From: an uncultured Mycoplasmatota bacterium
Lineage (GTDB): Bacteria; Bacillota_I; Bacilli_A; RF39; UBA660
DNA length: 13,804 bases
Assembly: GCA_900548725.1 (NCBI GenBank)
Contig: URLV01000033.1
Location: forward strand, 1 to 13,804
Reading direction: 5' to 3'
Positions 5,988-12,060 of the stretch are shown one piece after another. Both the position numbers and the translations under genes were made by a program. Within the stretch, counting starts at the first letter, position 1; each line of letters begins with the position of its first letter. A model generated the notes under the pieces. It had not been told where the DNA came from. It searched no databases and saw only the letters and a program-made list of their open reading frames with translations.

Positions 5988-6034
5988 ATATTAAAGTATA
6001 TAAAAAAAAGTAAACTTTTAATTTACTTTTCACT
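5988..6034. repeat. Direct repeat copy B (47 bp) flanking the Bro/DinD locus
   Basis: 45 of 47 bases match copy A at 4774-4820. Here it covers the end of the lipoprotein gene, its terminator and a TATACT sequence in place of the TATAAT of copy A. The ATG of copy A is ATT here. Confidence 0.9.
6002..6030 (-). terminator. Intrinsic terminator of the lipoprotein gene
   Basis: AAAAGTAAA (6030..6022) pairs with TTTACTTTT (6014..6006) around a 7-base loop; eight T follow from 6009 to 6002. The 5' arm contains the TAA stop codon at 6025..6023. Confidence 0.88.
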
Positions 6035-7186
6035 AGATACTATTACACTTGTACCAGTTAATCCTTCAGCAATAGTCATTAATTCCTTACCATCTAAACT
6101 ATTACTACTTAAATAATAATCTATTCCATTACTAGTCCAATATAATGAATTATTTGATAAAGCAGCAATACAATCACTCATTATTAATGGATCTCCATTA
6201 ACTGGTATAATTTCTAATTCATCAAATCTTCTACTAACTTCTTCTATTAGTACAAATGGACTATCTCCACTAAACGTTAATATTGCTCTATTACCATTAT
6301 CAGTACTAATAGTATCTTCAGTACTTAAATGTGTATTTTGTGGAACATACAAAGGATAAATTATATCTTTTAATATATTACTAGTATTCTCTTCATTAGT
6401 ATTATTGTTATTCTCTTTAATATCATTATTTTCTTCACTTTGAACTTTTGTAGTAGTCGTTGTTGTAGTTGTATTAGTTGCATCACCAACCTTAGTTGTC
6501 GTAGTTGTAGTAGTTTCACCATTATTTTTCTTAGTAGTTGTAGTATTTTTCTTGTCTATATTATCTTGTTCATCTTTAACTTCATCTTCACTTATTAAAC
6601 TTTCTAAAGAAAAGTATTCATCATTAAATTTAGCCTTATAATTAATACTATTAACATTTAAAGTTATTTTAACATTACCATCTTGATCTAATACTTCAAC
6701 TTTCTTAACTCCATAATCTTTATCTAAATAAATCTTTTCACTATATAAAGTATTATTATTTGGATAATTTACTTTACATTGAATATAATCTTTTTCTACA
6801 TGAACTTTATCATCATTAATAACGTCATTTAACAAAACATCAATCAAGTATGATTGACTACCATTATTAGGCCAATCACTTTGGAATTTAAAACTTTTAT
6901 TCAAATCAGGTGTAACAACATAAACACCATCTTTATTTTTTAATATAACTTGTTCATGATTATTAGTTTGATTTATTAAACTAACTTTATAATATCCTTC
7001 TTTACTTTTACTAGCTTCTACTTTATAAGTAAATGTATCTTCATTACTTACAATAGACATATTACCTTTCAAAATATAATTATCTGCTTTTTCTATTTTA
7101 TTTTGAAATTTTTTAACAACATTATCACTTTTACCACATCCACATAGTCCTAAGAACATACATAATATTATTATATACTTTTTCAT
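6023..7186 (-). CDS. Lipoprotein, LolA-fold (GerS/YdcC-like) plus DUF4367-like domain
   Basis: 387 aa, exported and lipid-anchored: signal peptide with lipobox LCG before Cys17. Residues about 25-200 alternate short strands in the style of LolA/LolB-fold lipoproteins (KGNMSIVSNEDTFTYKVEA, VKKVEVLDQDGNVKITLNV), as in YdcC and the clostridial germination lipoprotein GerS. Residues 215-246 are a Thr-rich linker with runs of 4, 7 and 8 Thr. The C-terminal part (about 275-385; SLYWTSNGIDYYLSSNSLDG, then KELMTIAEGL) resembles DUF4367 domains found in sporulation proteins and some anti-sigma factors. The family assignment is from pattern only. GGGGAG ends 3 bases before the ATG, a rather short spacing. 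It is monocistronic, with its own terminator, and divergent from the DUF378 gene. A role in envelope or spore biology is possible but not shown. Confidence 0.8.
   Translation of the reverse strand: MKKYIIILCMFLGLCGCGKSDNVVKKFQNKIEKADNYILKGNMSIVSNEDTFTYKVEASKSKEGYYKVSLINQTNNHEQVILKNKDGVYVVTPDLNKSFKFQSDWPNNGSQSYLIDVLLNDVINDDKVHVEKDYIQCKVNYPNNNTLYSEKIYLDKDYGVKKVEVLDQDGNVKITLNVNSINYKAKFNDEYFSLESLISEDEVKDEQDNIDKKNTTTTKKNNGETTTTTTTKVGDATNTTTTTTTTKVQSEENNDIKENNNNTNEENTSNILKDIIYPLYVPQNTHLSTEDTISTDNGNRAILTFSGDSPFVLIEEVSRRFDELEIIPVNGDPLIMSDCIAALSNNSLYWTSNGIDYYLSSNSLDGKELMTIAEGLTGTSVIVSSEK
6449..6544 (-). repeat. Threonine-codon repeat tract in the lipoprotein gene
   Basis: Codes for residues 215-246 in three Thr runs separated by short charged spacers. 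The ACN codons are mixed (ACA, ACT, ACG), so it is a degenerate trinucleotide repeat. Length change by slippage would keep the frame. Confidence 0.8.
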
Positions 7187-7271
7187 AAACTCCCCTTTTC
7201 TAATTAAATATATTTTATTAAATAATTATTTATACATAAAAAAATAAAAATTATTAAATTAAATAAAAATG

Positions 7272-7277
7272 TATAAT
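7272..7277 (+). promoter_or_regulatory. Possible -10 of the DUF378 gene
   Basis: TATAAT preceded by TG, 34 bases before the ribosome binding site. No -35 stands out. The 133-base divergent region (7187-7319) is almost pure A/T, so the promoter on either side cannot be fixed; for the lipoprotein gene a TATAAA at 7234..7229 is possible. Confidence 0.3.
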
Positions 7278-7319
7278 TTATTTTAATCTATGCATAATAA
7301 GAACAGAAAAGAGGTTAAA

Positions 7320-7520
7320 ATGAATACATTACAAAAGATATGCTTATGCATAACAATTATTGGAGCTATAAACTGGGGTTTAATTGGTTTATTAGATTTT
7401 AACTTAGTTGAAGCTTTATTTGGTAGTGAATCTATTATTCCTAGAATAGTATATTCATTAGTTGGTTTATGTGGTTTAATCAACATAGGTATTTTAGTAA
7501 TGCATTTAGATGAAGATTAA
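7320..7520 (+). CDS. DUF378 family small membrane protein
   Basis: 66 aa. Two membrane segments (about 3-24 and 38-59) with the family pattern IIGAINWGLIGL near the first and IVYSLVGLCGLINI in the second. DUF378 proteins are short two-helix membrane proteins of unknown function, common in Bacillota. I chose ATG 7320, which has AAAGAGG with 5 bases of spacing; the in-frame ATG at 7290 has no ribosome binding site. It is the only plus-strand protein gene in the window, divergent from the lipoprotein gene and convergent with fhs, and its end lies beside a hairpin shared with fhs. Confidence 0.88.
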   Translation: MNTLQKICLCITIIGAINWGLIGLLDFNLVEALFGSESIIPRIVYSLVGLCGLINIGILVMHLDED

Positions 7521-7521
7521 A

Positions 7522-7547
7522 AAATAGTTAGAATATTCCAACTATTT
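7522..7547 (-). terminator. Intrinsic terminator of fhs, also between convergent genes
   Basis: AAATAGTT (7547..7540 read on minus) pairs with AACTATTT (7529..7522) around a 10-base loop, followed on the minus strand by TTTTTT to 7519. The stem begins inside the last codons of fhs and includes its stop. On the plus strand only a TTT tail follows, so it serves the DUF378 gene less well. Confidence 0.8.
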
Positions 7548-9087
7548 CATCATTCACTAAATCAATATTACAAGCATTAGGATGTTTTGAAAGACCTGGC
7601 ATAGTAAGTATATTACCTAAATATACAGTTATAAACTTAGCACCATTATTTACTTTTATATCTCGAACAGTCAAAGTATAATTACTAGGTGCACCAAGTT
7701 TTTTAGCATCATCACTAATACTATATTGTGTTTTAGCAATACATATTGGATATTCTATATTAGAATATCTTTTTATTTTTTCTTTTGCTATATCACTATA
7801 CTCTATTTTATTACATCTACAAATACTTTTACACATAACATCTATTTTATCTTCAAGCGTATCATTTAATTTATATAATAAATTCAATTCTTTTTCTTTA
7901 CATTTAATAACTTCTTTAACAACTTCACTAGCTCCATCTTTTCCATCAATATAAGCTGTACTAACTGTAAATGGTATATTAAAACTATTTACGTATTCAC
8001 GAACTATATTAATATCATCTATTGAGTCATCAGGAAATTTATTTAATACAACAATTACATTTTGATTAAATTTAGATAAATTTTCTATATGAACTCCTAA
8101 ATTACATAATCCATCTTTTAATGAATTATTACCATTATACTTTAAAGCTCTAATTGTTGCAACTAATAAAACACAATATGGATTAATATTATTATCTCTA
8201 CATTTTATATCAAAAAATTTAACTGCACCAGCATCACTTCCAAAACCAGCTTCTAATATTACATAATCAGATATCTTTTTAGCCATAGTAGTAGCAACTA
8301 CACTATTACATCCATGTGCTATATTTGCAAAAGGCCCACCATGTACAATAACGGGATTATTATATAATGTTTGAACTAAATTTGGTTTAAAAGCATCTTT
8401 TAATAATACAATTAAAGAACCAGTTATATTTAAATCTTTTAAATAAACTTCATTATCATCTTCATCTATCCCAATAATAACATCATCTAATCTTCGTCTT
8501 AAATCATCTAAATCTTTTGCTAAACAAAATATTGCCATAACTTCACTTGCAGCAGTTATATTAAATTTAGTATCATAACCAACATTAACATTTCTTAAAC
8601 TTCTATCATTAACATCTAAACATCTTTCAAATAATACTTTTTTAATTCTAAGAGGATTACCAAAATATATACTATTATCAATACATGCACTTATTAAATT
8701 ATTTGCACTTGTTATTGCATGAAAATCACCTGTAAAATGTAAGTTAATATCTTCCATAGGAACTATTTGTGAATAACCACCACCAGTTGCGCCACCTTTA
8801 ACTCCAAAAACAGGTCCCATAGATGGTTCTCTTAAAACTAACATAGAATCATATCCTAATTTTCTCATACTATCATGAAGTCCTATAGCAACTGTTGTTT
8901 TTCCTTCTCCATAAGGTGTAGGGTTTATTGCAGTAACAAGAATAACTTTACCATCTTTATTAGCATCTATTCTATTTATTTTAGCTTTATATTTACCATA
9001 CATATCATAATCTTTCATATCAAGATTATCACATAACTCACTAATTTCTTTCATTTTAAATTTTTTAGTAATTTCAATATCAGTCAT
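7528..9087 (-). CDS. fhs: Formate-tetrahydrofolate ligase (10-formyl-THF synthetase)
   Basis: 519 aa, cytoplasmic. Joins formate to tetrahydrofolate using ATP, feeding one-carbon units into purine, thymidylate and formyl-Met-tRNA synthesis. The P-loop TPYGEGKTT is at 57-65. The family block REPSMGPVFGVKGGATGGGY runs into VPMEDINLHFTGDFHAITSA, and later come FKPNLVQTL and HGGPFANIAHGCNSV. The C-terminal TMPGL and the IDLVNDEIVGIF end are also present, so the gene is intact. It is shorter than the usual 550-560 residues, with the reduction in the C-terminal half, and the loop after TMPGL reads SKHPNAC where many homologues have PKxPAA. AGGAGG is 6 bases before the ATG. A terminator hairpin ends directly upstream of that site, leaving no room for a promoter, so expression depends on readthrough from the upstream genes or from an internal promoter. 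Confidence 0.96.
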   Translation of the reverse strand: MTDIEITKKFKMKEISELCDNLDMKDYDMYGKYKAKINRIDANKDGKVILVTAINPTPYGEGKTTVAIGLHDSMRKLGYDSMLVLREPSMGPVFGVKGGATGGGYSQIVPMEDINLHFTGDFHAITSANNLISACIDNSIYFGNPLRIKKVLFERCLDVNDRSLRNVNVGYDTKFNITAASEVMAIFCLAKDLDDLRRRLDDVIIGIDEDDNEVYLKDLNITGSLIVLLKDAFKPNLVQTLYNNPVIVHGGPFANIAHGCNSVVATTMAKKISDYVILEAGFGSDAGAVKFFDIKCRDNNINPYCVLLVATIRALKYNGNNSLKDGLCNLGVHIENLSKFNQNVIVVLNKFPDDSIDDINIVREYVNSFNIPFTVSTAYIDGKDGASEVVKEVIKCKEKELNLLYKLNDTLEDKIDVMCKSICRCNKIEYSDIAKEKIKRYSNIEYPICIAKTQYSISDDAKKLGAPSNYTLTVRDIKVNNGAKFITVYLGNILTMPGLSKHPNACNIDLVNDEIVGIF

Positions 9088-9099
9088 AATATTCCTCCT

Positions 9100-9120
9100 A
9101 AAAAAGAAGCAAAATGCTTC
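9100..9120 (-). terminator. Terminator or attenuator in front of fhs
   Basis: GAAGCA (9120..9115) pairs with TGCTTC (9111..9106) with a TTT loop, then TTTTTT (9105..9100) runs straight into the AGGAGG of fhs. It begins right at the stop codon of the upstream gene. The stem is only 6 bp, so termination may be partial. Confidence 0.7.
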
Positions 9121-9771
9121 CTAATTTTTTTCAACTATATATAGATATTTATCTTTTTTAACTAATATAATCTCAGCACTTTTATCATATTCTAAATCCT
9201 TAACATATTCTATGTCAAGATTTATCTTATAACCATTAAATTCTTCTTCGCCAATTTTATATTTTGTTTCATCTTCATTTTTAATACTAACACTTTTTAC
9301 CATAGGTAAATCTTGTTCTCTTTTACCATCACTATTATCTTTCATATATTTATATAATGTATTAGTAACATTTAATTTATAATTATCTCTTATATCAGGA
9401 TACACAAATTGTACTCCACCTACATCATACATGTTTTTTTTAGCATCTAAACTATATAAATCCATAACAAACATTTTACTAATACTCTCAGCATATTCTG
9501 TATAGTTTATATTGCTACTCTCTAAATTTTTCTTCAATTTTTTAAATTCATCTTTATAAATATCTATATCATCTTCATATAATATATAATCAAAACCTTT
9601 AATAGATATTCCTTTATCTACATTCTTATTATTTTTTACACTACTACCTCTATCTAAATTCACATAAACTATTCCACCTATAAAATATAAAAGTGCTATA
9701 GAACATATAATCAACCAAAAATTTTTATTTTTAAATAAATTCTTATTTTTTTTCTTATTCTTATTTTTCAT
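9121..9771 (-). CDS. Membrane-anchored extracytoplasmic protein following ltaS
   Basis: 216 aa. A Lys/Asn-rich cytoplasmic start (MKNKNKKKNKN) precedes one membrane segment at about 18-37; the remaining residues are outside. The outer domain has an acidic helical stretch (IDIYKDEFKKLKKNLE), a middle part (SISKMFVMDLYSL, VGGVQFVYPD) and a C-terminal strand pair (YKINLDIEYV, AEIILVKKDKYLYIVE). I do not recognise the family; the shape loosely recalls NTF2-like domains. The gene overlaps the end of ltaS by 11 bases and has no Shine-Dalgarno of its own, so it is translationally coupled to LtaS. That suggests a role together with lipoteichoic acid synthesis. A perfect -35 TTGACA lies inside the gene near its end and may help transcribe fhs. 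Confidence 0.8.
   Translation of the reverse strand: MKNKNKKKNKNLFKNKNFWLIICSIALLYFIGGIVYVNLDRGSSVKNNKNVDKGISIKGFDYILYEDDIDIYKDEFKKLKKNLESSNINYTEYAESISKMFVMDLYSLDAKKNMYDVGGVQFVYPDIRDNYKLNVTNTLYKYMKDNSDGKREQDLPMVKSVSIKNEDETKYKIGEEEFNGYKINLDIEYVKDLEYDKSAEIILVKKDKYLYIVEKN
9189..9218 (-). promoter_or_regulatory. Possible internal promoter for fhs
   Basis: Inside the coding sequence of the anchored protein: TTGACA at 9218..9213, 18-base spacer, TAGAAT at 9194..9189. A transcript would start near 9182 and cross the terminator at 9100-9120 before fhs. Confidence 0.35.
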
Positions 9772-11794
9772 AATTATTTATTCTATCCTTTTCATTCTTT
9801 ATTAAGTCATATACTATTATATCATTCGATAATTCAATTATATTTTCAGTATAATCTTTACATTCTTTTATATAATTTTCATCTATAGGTTCATTAGTTA
9901 AAGGCATATATTCTTCTTTACTAGCATTATAATATACTTTTTTTGTTAAGTAATTTCCATTAGGAAATGGTACTATATTATCATTTTTAGTTTCAAATAT
10001 ATCATGTCCTAATGCAAATACATTTTTAATACCTAACATATTAGAAATCGTAGGAAGAACATCTATCATTCCCATTGGATATTTAACTTCAGTTCTTAAT
10101 TTTTTATTTTTACTCCATATTATTAATGGTGTTTTTCTATTTAATTCATTTTGATAATAATCATAATTTATATAAGTAGGATCATCACTAGTTTTAATCT
10201 CTCCAGTTTCAAAGTTATAGTTATAATATCTATCAAATTCACTTTTATTTAATTTAGCATCATGATCTCCATACATAACAAATACTGTATTTTTCATTGC
10301 ATCACTATTATTTATACTATCAAAGAATTCACCTAATGCCATATCTGCATAATGTGCACTTTTAATATAATTACCTAATTTAGTTCCTTCTAAATAATCA
10401 TATACTACTTCTTCTTCCACACCGGTTTCTTCATTTAATTTAGTAGTTTTATACGTTAAATCTAATTCTGGATAATGTTCTAAATCATTAAATGGCGTAT
10501 GATTAGATAATGTTATAATTGTTCCCATATAATTAGTATTTTTATTTTCTATATCAGTAAGTATAGGCATAATTTGATTATAGAATGAATGGTCACTTAA
10601 TCCAAGTCCAACTACTTCATCAATATTATATTTATCTTCAAAATACATATCTTTATAACCCAAACTAGGATGCATTTTATTTCTATTCCACATACTAGCT
10701 TTATTACCATGCATACTAAATGTATAATAACCTTTATCACTTAATAATTTTTCTAAACTAACATATTCTCTATTATAATAACTAACAAAAACTGTTCCAC
10801 TAGATACTGGAAGCAAACTTGTATTAACAGTAAACTCAGTATCACTACTAGTACCAACACTTATTTCAGGATAGAAATTACTAAAATATAATCCCTCTTT
10901 AGTTAATTTATTTAAATTAGGTGTAATTTCAACTCCATTTATTTTTAAATCTACAAAGAAAGTCATCATACTTTCCAAGTGCATCATAATAACATTTTTA
11001 CCTTCAAACATTCCTGTATATTTATTATCACTTTCTTCTACTTCTCTATTATTATAGTAATCAACAAACTTTCTAGCAGCTTCATCATAACCAAATAAAC
11101 TATTCATTTTACTATAACTAGTTTGAAATAAATCATTACCTTGATATATTATAATACCAAAGCTTTTAACAATACTTTCTCTATTCCATTGCTTTTGTAA
11201 ACTACTATAACTTCCTTTACTAACCATAGCCATATTAAGTCCTAGTAATATAGTAGATATAGCTAATGTAGAAACAAACATTGTTTTTCCTTTTTCTATC
11301 TTCCTCATATATGAAAAATAATCTTTTTTATTTAATCTACTATTTATATATATAAATAATCCAAATGGTATTAAATATATAAAATATATAACCTTTAATT
11401 TTGCTAATACTGCATCTCCTACTTCACCCACTTGTCCTAAAGCAGATAATAAACTAAATGATGCAAATGAAGAATACCAAGAATAATAAATAGCATTTAC
11501 AGTACACACAAACGTATTCAAAAACATTAATACTGCTAAATAATAATATTGCTTATTAACTTTAAATAAATATACAAAACTACCCAATATTGCGTTAACA
11601 GATAAATCTATAAATAAAGTTTTATAATTATACCAATTACCTACTGTTAAATATCTTACCACAAAACAATTTATAAAACTTAATAATAAGTAAGATAAGA
11701 ATAATCTATTATGTTTAAAATATCTAACTATATTTTTCTTTAAATTATTAAATATGTCTTTTATATTTTTGTTATTTACTTTTCTTTTTTTCAT
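9761..11794 (-). CDS. ltaS: Lipoteichoic acid synthase-type sulfatase-fold protein
   Basis: 677 aa. Builds polyglycerolphosphate chains from phosphatidylglycerol on the outer face of the membrane. Five membrane segments (about 29-50, 59-78, 83-105, 134-150, 172-191) lead to an extracellular sulfatase-fold domain. Expected LtaS residues are all present: Glu274 in MHLES, catalytic Thr315 in GTSSDTEF, Trp369 and Arg371 in MWNRN, His432 in LSNHTPF, and Asp510-His511 in YGDHDAK. Length is close to that of Staphylococcus LtaS. I chose ATG 11794, preceded by GAGGG with 7 bases of spacing; the TTG at 11815 has no ribosome binding site and abuts the -10 element. It heads the unit ltaS, anchored protein, fhs. 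A phosphoethanolamine or other phosphoglycerol transferase of the same fold is less likely given the motif set. Confidence 0.92.
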   Translation of the reverse strand: MKKRKVNNKNIKDIFNNLKKNIVRYFKHNRLFLSYLLLSFINCFVVRYLTVGNWYNYKTLFIDLSVNAILGSFVYLFKVNKQYYYLAVLMFLNTFVCTVNAIYYSWYSSFASFSLLSALGQVGEVGDAVLAKLKVIYFIYLIPFGLFIYINSRLNKKDYFSYMRKIEKGKTMFVSTLAISTILLGLNMAMVSKGSYSSLQKQWNRESIVKSFGIIIYQGNDLFQTSYSKMNSLFGYDEAARKFVDYYNNREVEESDNKYTGMFEGKNVIMMHLESMMTFFVDLKINGVEITPNLNKLTKEGLYFSNFYPEISVGTSSDTEFTVNTSLLPVSSGTVFVSYYNREYVSLEKLLSDKGYYTFSMHGNKASMWNRNKMHPSLGYKDMYFEDKYNIDEVVGLGLSDHSFYNQIMPILTDIENKNTNYMGTIITLSNHTPFNDLEHYPELDLTYKTTKLNEETGVEEEVVYDYLEGTKLGNYIKSAHYADMALGEFFDSINNSDAMKNTVFVMYGDHDAKLNKSEFDRYYNYNFETGEIKTSDDPTYINYDYYQNELNRKTPLIIWSKNKKLRTEVKYPMGMIDVLPTISNMLGIKNVFALGHDIFETKNDNIVPFPNGNYLTKKVYYNASKEEYMPLTNEPIDENYIKECKDYTENIIELSNDIIVYDLIKNEKDRINNYEK

Positions 11795-11815
11795 AACATA
11801 TCCCTCGCACACCAA

Positions 11816-11826
11816 ATTATATCACA
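11816..11826 (-). promoter_or_regulatory. Extended -10 promoter of ltaS
   Basis: TGTG-A-TATAAT at 11826..11816, a perfect extended -10. The -35 position holds only a T-run that belongs to the upstream terminator. The leader would be about 15 bases. Confidence 0.7.
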
Positions 11827-11830
11827 CTAT

Positions 11831-11873
11831 AAAAAATAAAAAAAGTTTAGCACTTTACTTCTTACTAAACTTT
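11831..11873 (-). terminator. Intrinsic terminator of the glycosyltransferase operon
   Basis: AAAGTTTAG (11873..11865) pairs with CTAAACTTT (11850..11842) around a 14-base loop, followed by a T-rich tract to 11831. The 5' arm contains part of the TAA stop of the small membrane protein. Confidence 0.85.
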
Positions 11874-12060
11874 ACGATAATTTAACATATAAAATAATTA
11901 AAGCAATTATTAAACTAAACACAAAATATAAAAATTTATACGTATTTATTAAAATTTTGCTTAATTTTTTATTATTGATTTTATTTATAAGTTTTTCAAC
12001 AGGAACATATAAACTATATCCTAAACCTTCATAAAATATTTGATCTATATACTCTTTCAT
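11872..12060 (-). CDS. Small membrane protein overlapping the glycosyltransferase
   Basis: 62 aa. The first 38 residues are polar and probably amphipathic (YVPVEKLINKINNKKLSK); one hydrophobic segment covers about 40-60 near the C-terminus, so it should sit as a tail-anchored or N-in protein. It starts within the stop codon of the glycosyltransferase (TAATG overlap), with a GGGGTG site 5 bases upstream, and is closed by a terminator that overlaps its stop. Coupling this tight suggests a subunit of the same complex. In IcaA/IcaD and PgaC/PgaD systems a small membrane partner is needed for polymer synthesis; no sequence similarity to those partners is claimed here. Confidence 0.7.
   Translation of the reverse strand: MKEYIDQIFYEGLGYSLYVPVEKLINKINNKKLSKILINTYKFLYFVFSLIIALIILYVKLS

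Larger units (their letters stand above)
5712..6022. other. Intergenic region upstream of the Bro/DinD gene
   Basis: 311 bases without a convincing gene. From the Bro/DinD start outward it holds an AAGGAG site (5724..5719), promoter P2 with a Spo0A-box-like site (5736-5770), a nested inverted repeat (5771-5838), promoter P1 (5846-5873), about 110 bases of AT-rich sequence with an 8-bp palindrome TAAGCTTA, and repeat copy B with the lipoprotein terminator (5988-6034). On the minus strand just past the repeat the sequence weakly follows the start of the membrane protein gene at 4775, possibly a decayed copy. Confidence 0.6.

Noticed and set aside
6449..6544. CRISPR-like or microsatellite array
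   Set aside because: The repeats are in-frame Thr codons within an intact lipoprotein gene; there are no spacers.
7290..7319. Upstream ATG of the DUF378 gene
   Set aside because: There is no ribosome binding site before it, and the added residues are polar and outside the family pattern; AAAGAGG precedes ATG 7320.
7283..7486. Open frame of 67 codons on the minus strand
   Set aside because: It lies opposite the DUF378 gene, which has family motifs and a ribosome binding site; the antisense frame has neither.
11795..11815. TTG start for LtaS, 7 codons upstream
   Set aside because: It lacks a ribosome binding site and directly abuts the -10; the ATG at 11794 has GAGGG at good spacing.
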